The translations under genes were made by a program, and so were the position numbers. A stretch of 64,000 nucleotides of DNA, taken from positions 1 to 64,000 of the forward strand of contig JAICSX010000005.1 in assembly GCA_025936675.1 (NCBI GenBank), given 5' to 3'. Source of the DNA: Sphingomonas sp. Lineage in GTDB: Bacteria > Pseudomonadota > Alphaproteobacteria > Sphingomonadales > Sphingomonadaceae. Shown here piece by piece: positions 24,196 to 32,283 of the stretch (position 1 is the first letter of the stretch; every line of letters starts with the position of its first letter). The notes under the pieces are model-generated. The model ran no database searches. It was given only the letters and a program-made list of their open reading frames with translations, and was not told the DNA's origin.

Positions 24196-25935
24196 ATGCG
24201 CAAGATCTTCATCGCCCTGATTGCGGCCATGGCCAGCGGGTCTCCGGCCCACGCCAATTGCCAGGTCGGAAAGCTCATCGAATTCAAGATCACGATGCAA
24301 GGTGCGCGGCCGCTCGCGGATATCGGGATCAACGGGCGAACCATCCCCGTCGTCGTCGACAGCGGGGCTTTCTTCAGCTCAATATCGCCGGGAACGGCGC
24401 AGGAGCTGGGACTTAGGCTCGAGCAAACCGGCCTGCAGCTGCGGGGCATCGGCGGCGAAGCCGGCAATACCTATGTCACCCGTGTGAAGTCGCTGGACCT
24501 TGCCGGCCTGGCTTTAAAGAACATCCAGTTCATCGTTGGCGGGAGCGAGCCCGGAGCAGGCGGGCTGCTCGGTCAGAACGTCCTCGGGATTGGCGACGTC
24601 GAATATGATTTGCCGCACGGCGCCATTCGCATCATGCGCACGGCCGGCTGTTCGTCCGACAACAGCCTCGCTTACTGGGCGCAAGCAAACCCCGTTTCCG
24701 ACCTGCCGATCGACTATCGCGACATCTCGCATCCTCACACCATTGGAACGGTCCTGATCAACGGCGCGAAGGTTCGTGCGATCTTCGATACTGGGGCGTC
24801 GACGTCGCTCCTTTCGCTCAGCGCCGCGAAGCGCGCCGGGATCACGCCGTCGAGCCCGGGCGCGGTGCCTGCCGGCGTCGCGCGCGGCCTGGGGCGATCC
24901 ACCGTGCAGACCTGGCTCGCCCCAATCGCGAGCCTGAAGATCGGCACCGAGGAAGTGCAGAACGTCAAGATCCGCATGGGTGATATCGATCTTCGGGAAG
25001 CAGACATGCTGATCGGCGCGGACTTCTTTCTGTCGCATCGGATGTATGTGTCGAATTCGTTGCGCCGCATCTACTTCACCTACGAAGGCGGGCCGGTGTT
25101 CAACGTATCGCCCGATCGCGTCGTTGACGAGCAAGGCGCGGCGCGAACCATCACCGCCGACAACAGCCCCGACCCGACCGACGCAGCAGGCTTCAGCCGC
25201 CGCGGCGCGGCCGAGACATCGCGGCGCGATTACAAGGCGGCGCTCGCCGATCTCGATCGCGCGGTGGCCATGGAGCCAGGGAATGGGCGCTACCTTCTTC
25301 AACGCGCACGGGCAGAGTTGCTGGACCGCAACAAGCCTTCCGCCTTCGCGGACCTCGACCGGGCGGTGAGCGTTGCACCGGCCGATCCCGAGATACGGCT
25401 GACCAGGGCCGAGACGCTTATCGCTCGCTCACGCCTGTCCGATGCCGTGGCAGACCTCTATGCAGCGGATGCGGTTCTCCCCCGCGAAGCCGACCAGCGG
25501 CTGGCGCTTGCAGCGATGTTCGAGCTTGCAAACCGGTTCGACAGGTCGATTGCCAACTTCGACCAGTGGATTGCCGCTCATCCCGATGACAGCAGGCAGC
25601 CGGCCGCGCTGAACGGCCGCTGCTGGAACCGGGCGCTTGCGGGCGTGGACCTGCCGCTGGCGCTGAAGGACTGCAACGCGGCGCTGCGCCGGGGCAAGGC
25701 GGGGGCCTTCTTCGACAGCCGTGGCCTCGTCGAGCTCCGCATGGGCCAGTACGACCGCGCGATCACGGATTACAACATGGCGCTCCAACTGTCCCCGCGC
25801 AGCGCATGGAGCCTCTACGGACGCGGGCTCGCCAAACGCCACAAGAATGATCCCGGCGCCGACGCGGATCTGAAGGCGGCAGCGGCAATCGACCCCGCTC
25901 TGCCTTCGCGCGCGAAAGCGCTCGGGATCAGCTGA
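24196..25935 (+). CDS. Two-lobed retropepsin-like aspartyl protease with C-terminal TPRs
   Basis: 579 aa, exported (signal peptide ending AHA). Two tandem retropepsin-type domains: the first has the DSG motif at Asp55 (PVVVDSGAFFS), the second DTG at Asp198 (AIFDTGASTSLLS), each followed by a hydrophobic-hydrophobic-Gly flap motif (LLGQNVLGIGDVEYDL, MLIGADFFLSHR). From about residue 330 to the end are TPR-like helix pairs. The ATG at 24196 is set by GAGGGGG 5 nt upstream. Bacterial two-lobed retropepsins with TPRs are uncharacterised; periplasmic proteolysis or peptide sensing is a guess. Confidence 0.8.
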   Translation: MRKIFIALIAAMASGSPAHANCQVGKLIEFKITMQGARPLADIGINGRTIPVVVDSGAFFSSISPGTAQELGLRLEQTGLQLRGIGGEAGNTYVTRVKSLDLAGLALKNIQFIVGGSEPGAGGLLGQNVLGIGDVEYDLPHGAIRIMRTAGCSSDNSLAYWAQANPVSDLPIDYRDISHPHTIGTVLINGAKVRAIFDTGASTSLLSLSAAKRAGITPSSPGAVPAGVARGLGRSTVQTWLAPIASLKIGTEEVQNVKIRMGDIDLREADMLIGADFFLSHRMYVSNSLRRIYFTYEGGPVFNVSPDRVVDEQGAARTITADNSPDPTDAAGFSRRGAAETSRRDYKAALADLDRAVAMEPGNGRYLLQRARAELLDRNKPSAFADLDRAVSVAPADPEIRLTRAETLIARSRLSDAVADLYAADAVLPREADQRLALAAMFELANRFDRSIANFDQWIAAHPDDSRQPAALNGRCWNRALAGVDLPLALKDCNAALRRGKAGAFFDSRGLVELRMGQYDRAITDYNMALQLSPRSAWSLYGRGLAKRHKNDPGADADLKAAAAIDPALPSRAKALGIS

Positions 25936-25945
25936 TCGGGCGCTG

Positions 25946-25964
25946 TCACGCACTCATTGCGTGA
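25946..25964. repeat. REP-like palindrome variant inside the tautomerase 3' end
   Basis: TCACGCA-CTCAT-TGCGTGA, a 7-bp inverted repeat with a 5-nt centre, closely related in form to the 9-bp palindromes at 8339 and 21008. It coincides with the last six codons and stop of the tautomerase gene, so it may also act as that gene's transcript end. Confidence 0.4.
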
Positions 25965-26158
25965 ACCGCCGCGGCATTGAGGCATTTTCCGCCGATCGCC
26001 CAGTCGCCCTGCGCGATCTCGTTGATCTTGACCCAGGTGACGGGGCGCATCGCCTCGCCCTCAACCTCGATCATCGCTTCGCTAACCTTTTCGATGATGC
26101 TCTTCTTCTGGTCGGGCGTGAATGCGTCCTTGATGACGTCGATGGTGACGAGCGGCAT
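25946..26158 (-). CDS. 4-oxalocrotonate tautomerase family protein
   Basis: 70 aa, cytoplasmic, starting MPLVTIDVI so that Pro becomes the catalytic N-terminal base after Met removal, the hallmark of the family. [19 protein letters not shown] helix and [18 protein letters not shown] follow; the Arg usually near residue 11 is not evident. AAGGAAAGG precedes the ATG. Divergent from the HxlR regulator 158 nt away, a common pairing in which HxlR controls an aromatic or electrophile-responsive enzyme. Substrate not predictable. Confidence 0.85.
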   Translation of the reverse strand: MPLVTIDVIKDAFTPDQKKSIIEKVSEAMIEVEGEAMRPVTWVKINEIAQGDWAIGGKCLNAAAVHAMSA

Positions 26159-26178
26159 GGCTTTTCCTTTCCTGTTGC

Positions 26179-26193
26179 GCCGGACCGTCCGGC
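26179..26193. promoter_or_regulatory. Candidate operator in the tautomerase/HxlR divergent region
   Basis: GCCGGA-CCG-TCCGGC is a perfect 6-bp inverted repeat, 20 nt upstream of the tautomerase start in the 157-nt divergent gap. A plausible HxlR site by position only. Confidence 0.35.
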
Positions 26194-26315
26194 CGGAGGC
26201 AACCCCCTGCGGGATCGATTGCGCGCGCTCCAGTTCAGCTTGTGAAGCAACCAGCTACAGATTCTGAAGTGGATGCGGCGCGGCCAAGGTGTATTTGAGG
26301 CCGAGCGGAGGCCCG

Positions 26316-27014
26316 ATGAACTACGGCCAATTCTGTCCGATCTCGAAGGCGACCGAGATCCTCGGTGAGCGCTGGACCTTCCTCATCATCCGCGAGCTGC
26401 TGATGGGCGGCCGCCGCTTCAGCGAGCTCCAGCGCGGACTCGGCAGCATTTCCCCTGCCCTTCTCACCCAGCGGCTCAAGTTCTTCGAGGCCGAAGGGCT
26501 CATCGTGCGCCGCCGCATCAATGGGGCGCGCGGCTATGAATATTATCCGACCCCCGCCTGCGAGGAATTGAAGCCGATCATCATTGCGCTCGGCGAGTGG
26601 GGCATGTGCTGGGCAAAGAACGTGCTCGCGAGCGACTTTCTCGATATCGAAATGCTGATCCTCTATCTCGAGCGCAGCATTGACCCCGCCGAGCTTCCGG
26701 GCACCGAAACAGTGATCAAGTTCAGGTTCGATGACGTTCCGGGCCAGCGCGACTGGTGGCTGCTGGTCCGCGACGGCAAGGTCGACGTCTGCATCAGCGA
26801 CCCCGGCCGCGACATCGACGTCTTCTTCTCAACCAATGCGCGGACGATGAGCGACGTCTGGATGGGAGACCGCACCTATCGCGACGCGATCCTTGCCGGC
26901 GACCTCGTCATCGAGGGCGATCTCGCCCTCACGCGCCGGATCAGCTCATGGCTTCGGCCGAGCATCTTCGCAAATTCCAAACGCGCAGCCGTCGCGGCGC
27001 CGTCAGCCGCCTAG
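26316..27014 (+). CDS. HxlR-family transcriptional regulator with C-terminal sterol-carrier-like domain
   Basis: 232 aa. The N-terminal winged helix has the HxlR signature: CPISKATEILGERWTFLIIRELLMG, then GRRFSELQRGLGSISPALL and RLKFFEAEGLIVRR. The C-terminal ~120 residues (KFRFDDVPGQRDWWLLVRDG.., DIDVFFSTNARTMSDVWMG) resemble an SCP2/alkyl-sulfatase-like ligand domain. GGAGG sits 5 nt before the ATG at 26316. The stop overlaps the convergent M19 gene in a shared CTAG. Likely senses a small aromatic or lipophilic compound and may control the divergent tautomerase. Confidence 0.88.
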   Translation: MNYGQFCPISKATEILGERWTFLIIRELLMGGRRFSELQRGLGSISPALLTQRLKFFEAEGLIVRRRINGARGYEYYPTPACEELKPIIIALGEWGMCWAKNVLASDFLDIEMLILYLERSIDPAELPGTETVIKFRFDDVPGQRDWWLLVRDGKVDVCISDPGRDIDVFFSTNARTMSDVWMGDRTYRDAILAGDLVIEGDLALTRRISSWLRPSIFANSKRAAVAAPSAA

Positions 27015-28009
27015 CGCCAAACCTGCTCGGCGACCCGGCGCCAATTGCCGCCGAGAATCTTCTTCACGTCGCTCTCGCCATAACCGAGCCGCAGCAGCCC
27101 GTCGGTCACCGCCGGATAGACTTCCGGCCCCGCCAGCCGCAGCCCCTCGCCCGGCGGCATGTCGGGAAACATCTCCGGTTTCTCCTTCAGCGCCTGCTGC
27201 AGCTCTTCCTGGTCGAAGACATAGTCGAGGCTGATCCCGACATGATCGGGCCCCACCAGCTGGACGACATGGTCGACATGGCGGACGATCGCCTCCGGGC
27301 TGTCATCGTTGTCGCCAAGGAAGATCCCGATCCCGTTGATCCCGACCACCCCGCCGGTCGCCGCGCAGGCCTTGATCAGCTCGTCCGGGATGTTGCGGTA
27401 ATGCGCGTGCACCGCGTCGGCGTTCGAATGCGAGAAGATCACCGGGTTATCCGCATGGTCCATCACGTCGAGCGCGGTTCGGTGACCGGTGTGCGAGCAG
27501 CAGACGACCATCCCCACCCGCTTCATCTCTGCGAGAAGCCTGCGCCCGTACTCAGTCAGCCCGCGGTCCTCGTCCGCGCATCCGCCGCCCGCCGCCGAGT
27601 TGCGGTTGTAGGCGACCAGCATCCACTTGACGCCGAGGTCGTAGAAGAGCTGGACCATGCCGTCGTCGCCGTCGTCGAGCGGCCCCATGCCCTCGATGTC
27701 GAACAGGATCGCGAGCTTCTTCTCCCGCCGCGCCCGGTCGATGTCGGCAAGGCTGTGCGCGAGGACGTAGCGGTCGGGACGAGCCGAAAACCAGCGGCGA
27801 AAGCTGGCGAGCATCCGCACATGGCTCGCAAGGTCGATGTCGCCGTAACCGATGTTGAGGCACACGACGTCCGCGCCCGCGTCGCGGTAGCGCTCGATTT
27901 GAGGCAAGAACCGCCCGTCCGACGGCCGCAGCGGCATGCAGCCGTGATTGTCCCATACCAATGCGTCGGCGAGGACTTGCGACGGCGATAAGGATGTCAA
28001 CGCGTCCAT
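27011..28009 (-). CDS. Membrane dipeptidase (peptidase M19) family protein
   Basis: 332 aa, TIM-barrel metallohydrolase of the renal-dipeptidase type, acting on dipeptides or related amides. Metal-site elements seen: bridging Glu in LFDIEGMGPL, His in CSHTGHR, and His in FSHSNADAVH. The first motif, normally HxD, reads NHGCMPLRP: His is kept but the Asp is Cys. That variant is found in a subgroup of M19 proteins and may change metal binding or substrate. No signal peptide is evident, so cytoplasmic. Convergent with HxlR. Confidence 0.85.
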   Translation of the reverse strand: MDALTSLSPSQVLADALVWDNHGCMPLRPSDGRFLPQIERYRDAGADVVCLNIGYGDIDLASHVRMLASFRRWFSARPDRYVLAHSLADIDRARREKKLAILFDIEGMGPLDDGDDGMVQLFYDLGVKWMLVAYNRNSAAGGGCADEDRGLTEYGRRLLAEMKRVGMVVCCSHTGHRTALDVMDHADNPVIFSHSNADAVHAHYRNIPDELIKACAATGGVVGINGIGIFLGDNDDSPEAIVRHVDHVVQLVGPDHVGISLDYVFDQEELQQALKEKPEMFPDMPPGEGLRLAGPEVYPAVTDGLLRLGYGESDVKKILGGNWRRVAEQVWR

Positions 28010-28063
28010 GTCGGTTCCGCTCCGGCGATGTGCCTCCGCCCACCGTGGGTCAAGCCGCTCGAG

Positions 28064-28540
28064 TCACTCGCTCGCTAATTTGTGGCCGCGCGCCTTCGGC
28101 GCCTTTTCCCAGCCTGCAACTTCATACCCGCGCTCTTTCAGGCAGCCCTGAAGGGCGGTCTTGATCGCTCGCTCCTTCCTCGTTCGCTTCATGCGCGACA
28201 TTCCCCATGCGCCGCCAACCACGGCGAACGGCAGCAGGACGATGGTGGCGCTTGCAAGTGCTACGCCGCCCCCGCCCCCCGCGGCCGCCGCGGCCGCGCC
28301 GCCAACTGCGGCCGTCCCGGCGCCGGCTCCGGCGCCGGCTGCCACCGACGAGCGCCTGCCGTTTGCGTCCAACTTGCCGGTGACGAGCAGCTCACGGCAT
28401 TGGGTGTAAGCCGCATCGAATTGAGACTGAGCGGCTGGCGCGATTGCCAGCTGAGGCGTGAACTCGCGCGGCCTCGACGAGCAGGCTTCCAGCGACAGAC
28501 AGAGCACCAGAGCGCTCGCAATGATTTGATTTCTTGTCAT
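28064..28540 (-). CDS. Lipoprotein with glycine-zipper-like segment
   Basis: 158 aa. Lipoprotein signal ending LCLSLEAC (Cys20). The middle carries an Ala/Gly-rich tract (GAGAGAGTAAVGGAAAAAAGG) running into a hydrophobic helix (ATIVLLPFAVVGGAWG), typical of glycine-zipper envelope proteins. The C-terminus is basic and contains LQGCLKERGYEV, a small motif also seen in other sphingomonad lipoproteins. The ATG at 28540 has a GGGGGGA site upstream. Role unknown; envelope stress or membrane association is likely. Confidence 0.7.
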   Translation of the reverse strand: MTRNQIIASALVLCLSLEACSSRPREFTPQLAIAPAAQSQFDAAYTQCRELLVTGKLDANGRRSSVAAGAGAGAGTAAVGGAAAAAAGGGGGVALASATIVLLPFAVVGGAWGMSRMKRTRKERAIKTALQGCLKERGYEVAGWEKAPKARGHKLASE

Positions 28541-28610
28541 TTGTCCCCCCGGCGAGGAGCTAACCACGCGAGGGTGCGGTTGCAACGTCGGGTTTCGAGC
28601 GCGCTCGTTC

Positions 28611-30479
28611 GTGGGTAATCCAAACTTCGTTCTCAACGCTGGCGCCGACTGGCACATTGTCGGCACAGGCGATTTCAACGGCGACGGCCTCTCCGACATT
28701 CTCTGGCAAAGCGACAGCGGCACGCTGAACGAGTTCCTGGGCCAATCGAACGGAGGGTTCGTTGGCAACGTCCTCGCGACCAATCCCGGTTCAGCTTGGA
28801 AGGTGGCGGGCACCGGCGACTTCAACGGCGACGGCAAGGACGACATTCTGTGGCGCAACGACAGCGGCGTCATCAGTGACTGGCTGGGCCAGGCCGACGG
28901 CACGTTCGTCGACAATTACGCCAATGCCGCGAACGGAGCCGCAGGCACCAGCTGGCAGGTGGCCGGTTCGGGCGACTTCAACGGCGATGGGCGGACGGAC
29001 ATTCTCTGGCGCAATAGCGATGGGACGATCGACGACTTCCTCGGCCAGGCCAATGGCAGTTTCATCGACAACTATGCTGTTGCGATGCAACCCCTTAGCA
29101 ATGACCTTCAGATCGCCGGCGTCGGCAATTTTGACGGCGACGGCCGCGCCGATGTGCTGATCCGGGAAAGCGATGGCACCGTACAGACGTGGGTTGGCGC
29201 CGCCGATGGAAGCATTCTCTCGCCGATGGAGAAGGTGTGGCAGGATGCGATTGCTGGCGTGACGACGTTCATAAACGAGGTCACCCACCAGATCGAAACT
29301 GCCCCGTCGCCCCCGTCAGACAAGGACTCCGGTGAAACGGGATTGAGGTACATTCCGGGGCCGATCCTCACCGGTGTCCTGGATATGCTGGGGCAGATCA
29401 CCGAGGTCTTCGACGCTGGCGGCGTCAACGTCATCAACGTGATGCCAACCGGCGACGATTCGACATTCGACCTACTTTATCAGGACGACACGAGCTTCGG
29501 CGTGAGCTTCGAGAACAGTTTAGGGTCGAACTTCGATTCGATGACAATTCTCGACAGTTCGAATAGCCTCTATTCCTTCGACATTAACGGCAATAACATC
29601 GTCGCAAGCTGGTTCGCCGGCTCGACAATCGGTTTGGATGTCCCCTCCTCGGACGCGATAGTCGTCACGGGGATTCTTGCCGCGAGTTCACCAAATGACC
29701 CGATGGCCCCGCCCGCGGGCTATTTGCTCTTCAATCCATTCGACAATAACTTCAATTTCAACGATGGGTTTGGAGGCGGCACACATGCGCCCACGCCAGC
29801 GCAGATCATCGCCTCGCACGTAACGATCCAAGGCATTGGTTCCGCTCACCTCACTGCCGCGAAGCAGGCCCAACAAAATGTCACCCACAGTCTCCAAGCG
29901 ATCGACGCGCAGCTCCGCGCGGTTCCGTCGACAACCGAGGTAACTTGGGACGGGCAGACTACCACTGCCGGCGCCGTTCTTAACATTCTGGAGAATGAGA
30001 ACTGGGTCTTGGTCGAACCAGGATCGTTGCCCGCCAATGGCGGAGTTGGAGCTATTTCCGGTACGACCGACAAATTAGCTTACACGTCATTTACATCCAC
30101 CACTGGGTCATGGGCTGATCCGGTTTATAACGGTCAAGGCATGGAGTTCATTATGCTGCATGAATTAGGCCATATGTCGGGTACCGCAGGGGCCGGACCC
30201 TGGTACATCAACGGAACCGGTGGCGTCGGGCAAAATTTTGAAAACTATGCGTTCTCCACACACGATCCTATTACCAGCGCTCTTCCTTGGAACGGGTCCA
30301 ACCCATATTGGCTAAATAACGAAGCTTTCGCCAACAACTTTGCTGAGACAGCAGCAGGCGCTTTGGGCGTGAACATTTCCACAGCCGTTACGGATGTGAA
30401 TGCAAGTCCGAACATCACAGGTGGTTCCGTGTGGGTCGATCCGCAGACGATCTTCACCAACGACGGCGGTAAGATGTAG
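28611..30479 (+). CDS. FG-GAP/VCBS repeat protein with HELGH metalloprotease motif, possibly 5'-truncated
   Basis: 622 aa from a GTG at 28611. Residues 1-205 are four FG-GAP repeats of ~48 aa, each with the calcium-binding core GDFNGDG (the last is GNFDGDG). The central part is a beta-rich spacer. The C-terminal ~150 residues hold EFIMLHELGHMSG, an HExxH zinc motif, but no obvious third ligand of the serralysin HExxHxxGxxH type. There is no signal peptide and no ribosome-binding site; the frame stays open upstream without a start, so the true N-terminus may be lost. Base composition is AT-richer than its neighbours, suggesting transfer. Confidence 0.75.
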   Translation: MGNPNFVLNAGADWHIVGTGDFNGDGLSDILWQSDSGTLNEFLGQSNGGFVGNVLATNPGSAWKVAGTGDFNGDGKDDILWRNDSGVISDWLGQADGTFVDNYANAANGAAGTSWQVAGSGDFNGDGRTDILWRNSDGTIDDFLGQANGSFIDNYAVAMQPLSNDLQIAGVGNFDGDGRADVLIRESDGTVQTWVGAADGSILSPMEKVWQDAIAGVTTFINEVTHQIETAPSPPSDKDSGETGLRYIPGPILTGVLDMLGQITEVFDAGGVNVINVMPTGDDSTFDLLYQDDTSFGVSFENSLGSNFDSMTILDSSNSLYSFDINGNNIVASWFAGSTIGLDVPSSDAIVVTGILAASSPNDPMAPPAGYLLFNPFDNNFNFNDGFGGGTHAPTPAQIIASHVTIQGIGSAHLTAAKQAQQNVTHSLQAIDAQLRAVPSTTEVTWDGQTTTAGAVLNILENENWVLVEPGSLPANGGVGAISGTTDKLAYTSFTSTTGSWADPVYNGQGMEFIMLHELGHMSGTAGAGPWYINGTGGVGQNFENYAFSTHDPITSALPWNGSNPYWLNNEAFANNFAETAAGALGVNISTAVTDVNASPNITGGSVWVDPQTIFTNDGGKM

Positions 30480-30480
30480 A

Positions 30481-30957
30481 ATGAAATATGAAAATGGCGG
30501 CACGAAACGGCTCATTTTAACGGCGCTTTTCGCCGCTGAAATCTTTTGGTCTCAGGCGGCGCTTGCAATCCCCGGTTCCGCTTCTGTTCGCAACTTCGAG
30601 TTCATGGCTCTCTCGCTTCACAGTCATGGCGGTAAAATTCCACTTATCGAGGCTCCGTCAGATGCCGCCGCCATCGCCGAGTACCCATTGCGGCTACGTA
30701 AGACGACATCCGTGATTGAACTCGATTGTTCAGTTGGAGAACATGGCGCCGTAACGAGTTGCAAGATGAACCGGTCGGATCCTGACGATGCGGCGCTTAA
30801 AGCTGCCGCTTTGAAACTGTCTCACCGGTTCAAAGTCAGTCCGTCTTACCCATACTCATCCCTCATTCTTTTTTTGCGTTTCTCCGGTCGAGTTGATCGC
30901 TGCCTAATGCCGTTCTGTTTTCCTGATTCGATAAAGCCCCCACCGCATATTCACTAA
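30481..30957 (+). CDS. Secreted TonB-C-like domain protein
   Basis: 158 aa, starting one base after the FG-GAP gene stop, so probably co-transcribed. Signal peptide (KRLILTALFAAEIFWSQAALA). The mature part has a TonB C-terminal-like fold: VIELDCSVGEHGAVTSCKM, DDAALKAAALKLSHRFKVSP. Two cysteines in this segment could pair. No TonB transmembrane anchor or proline spacer, so it is not an energy transducer. Low GC, like the preceding gene. Function unknown; it may accompany the FG-GAP/HELGH protein. Confidence 0.6.
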   Translation: MKYENGGTKRLILTALFAAEIFWSQAALAIPGSASVRNFEFMALSLHSHGGKIPLIEAPSDAAAIAEYPLRLRKTTSVIELDCSVGEHGAVTSCKMNRSDPDDAALKAAALKLSHRFKVSPSYPYSSLILFLRFSGRVDRCLMPFCFPDSIKPPPHIH

Positions 30958-31063
30958 TCACGCTGACGTCGTCGCAGATTCATTACGGTTCATTCGGTGA
31001 CCTTACCGAAGAGACGACACTCACGACGGTGCTGAAGGCGATAGGACCATTGGCGCCCCAAAG

Positions 31064-31090
31064 AAAAGGGCCGCCTTTCGACGGCCCTTT
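31064..31090 (-). terminator. Terminator of the 31122-31667 gene
   Basis: AAAGGGCCG and CGGCCCTTT form a 9-bp stem around an 8-nt loop. Read leftward it is followed by TTTTCTTTGG. It ends the minus-strand secreted-protein gene 32 nt downstream of its stop, and may also block readthrough from the FG-GAP unit. Confidence 0.8.
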
Positions 31091-31121
31091 CCGCCTCAGT
31101 AGTTCGCCTTAGCGGCCTGTC

Positions 31122-31667
31122 TCAGACCACATGCTCGCTGTGGCCGTAGACCAGCACCGACATATAGCCTTCGCGGGTGGCGCCGCGGAGGCCCGCCGCA
31201 CTGGCGTTGAAATGCTCGCTGGCGGCGTCGGTGCAGCTATATTGCGAGGCGACCGAGCCCGAGGTCTCGACCACCTTGCAGTCCTTGACCGCGCCCTTGG
31301 CGTCGATCGCCAGCGCCAGCACCTGGCCGCTCAGCAGCACGTCGCCGGTCGGAAGGGCCGACAGCGCCGGCTTCGAATCCGGGGTGAAGCGCCGCTCGAA
31401 GGTGATCTTCGTATATTCATCCTTCGAGCCCGAGCTGTGGCTCATCGACGCCTGCTGCGCGCCGGGCGAACCGACCACCGAGCAGTCCTTGCCGGCATTG
31501 GGCTGGAGGCTGGTCTCGTAGTGGCAGGACCGGGTCTGGCCGTCATCATTGACGGTGACCGTCACCCGCTCCCACCAGGGGGCATTCGAGCTCAGCGTTG
31601 AGGTTGCGGTGTTGGGTTGGGCGGAGGCGGCAGACGCCAGGGCCAATGCAGCAAGCGTGCGGAACAC
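31122..31667 (-). CDS. Secreted protein with TonB-C-like segment
   Basis: 181 aa, GTG start with GGAG 7 nt upstream. Short signal peptide (MFRTLAALALASAASA). The mature protein has four cysteines in two spaced pairs (SCHYET, KDCSVV, KDCKVV, YSCTDA). The C-terminal half (LALAIDAKGAVKDCKVVETSG) resembles the TonB C-terminal domain found in the gene at 30481. No membrane anchor. Likely periplasmic; function unknown. Confidence 0.65.
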   Translation of the reverse strand: MFRTLAALALASAASAQPNTATSTLSSNAPWWERVTVTVNDDGQTRSCHYETSLQPNAGKDCSVVGSPGAQQASMSHSSGSKDEYTKITFERRFTPDSKPALSALPTGDVLLSGQVLALAIDAKGAVKDCKVVETSGSVASQYSCTDAASEHFNASAAGLRGATREGYMSVLVYGHSEHVV

Positions 31668-31860
31668 TGTTCACTCCATTCGCCCGCTCCGGCCGCACCA
31701 TTGCTGCCGCCCATCAACGACGGAAAACCGCCGTCACCTGTCGCGCCCAACGCGCAACTTTGAATTGGTGTCCGTCGCCATCAGGGAAGTGCCCCGCAGC
31801 GTCCGCGGATAACGCCTACCTGCTGCAATGACGCGCCGAAGCGAGCCGCCCAAAGGCGAG

Positions 31861-32283
31861 TCAGGCGGCGTGGTCGAGCCGCTCCAGTGCCGGGAGCAGC
31901 TCGCGGTTTTCGCGGGTCAGGCGATCGTTCAACGCGTCGAGCAGGCCGCGCGTGTCGCTGCAATAATCGGCCCAGTCGGCGGCAATCGTGTTGGCGGTCC
32001 ATTTCTCGCAATAAGCGACGAAGGCCGGGGCAAGACCGGTCATCTCTTCCTTGAAGTGGCGGCCGGTTTCCGAGATCGCTTCGTCGCCGCTCTCGATCAG
32101 CCGCGGATAAAGCGCCCAGTCCTCGAGTTTCAGATGGCCGATCAAGGTCTGCATCAGCGAACGCCTGAGCTCGAACAGCTCGAGCTGGGAGGGTGCTTGC
32201 GGCTCGGCGATGATCCGCTCGAGCTGGCGGAACATCCTCGCCAGGGTGGCGTGATCCTGCCGCAGCTTCATCAATTCGGACAT
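31861..32283 (-). CDS. Hemerythrin HHE-domain protein
   Basis: 140-aa helical-bundle protein with the HHE metal-ligand pattern: KLRQDHATLARMF, LIGHLKLEDWALYPRL and ETGRHFKEEM provide His/Glu ligands for a di-iron or mononuclear centre. The fourth-helix histidine is not evident (Glu at ENREL), so binding may be partial. GGAG lies 10 nt before the ATG. Such proteins handle oxygen, NO or iron in the cytoplasm. Related to the larger HHE protein at 42380-42895. Confidence 0.8.
   Translation of the reverse strand: MSELMKLRQDHATLARMFRQLERIIAEPQAPSQLELFELRRSLMQTLIGHLKLEDWALYPRLIESGDEAISETGRHFKEEMTGLAPAFVAYCEKWTANTIAADWADYCSDTRGLLDALNDRLTRENRELLPALERLDHAA

Noticed and set aside
26756..27991. 411-codon plus-strand frame
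   Set aside because: Antisense to the M19 peptidase and overlapping HxlR; Arg/His-rich with no domain.
28540..28915. Extended N-terminus of the 28064-28540 lipoprotein (frame open to 28915)
   Set aside because: The extra part is antisense to the FG-GAP repeats, while the ATG at 28540 begins a proper lipoprotein signal with a ribosome-binding site.
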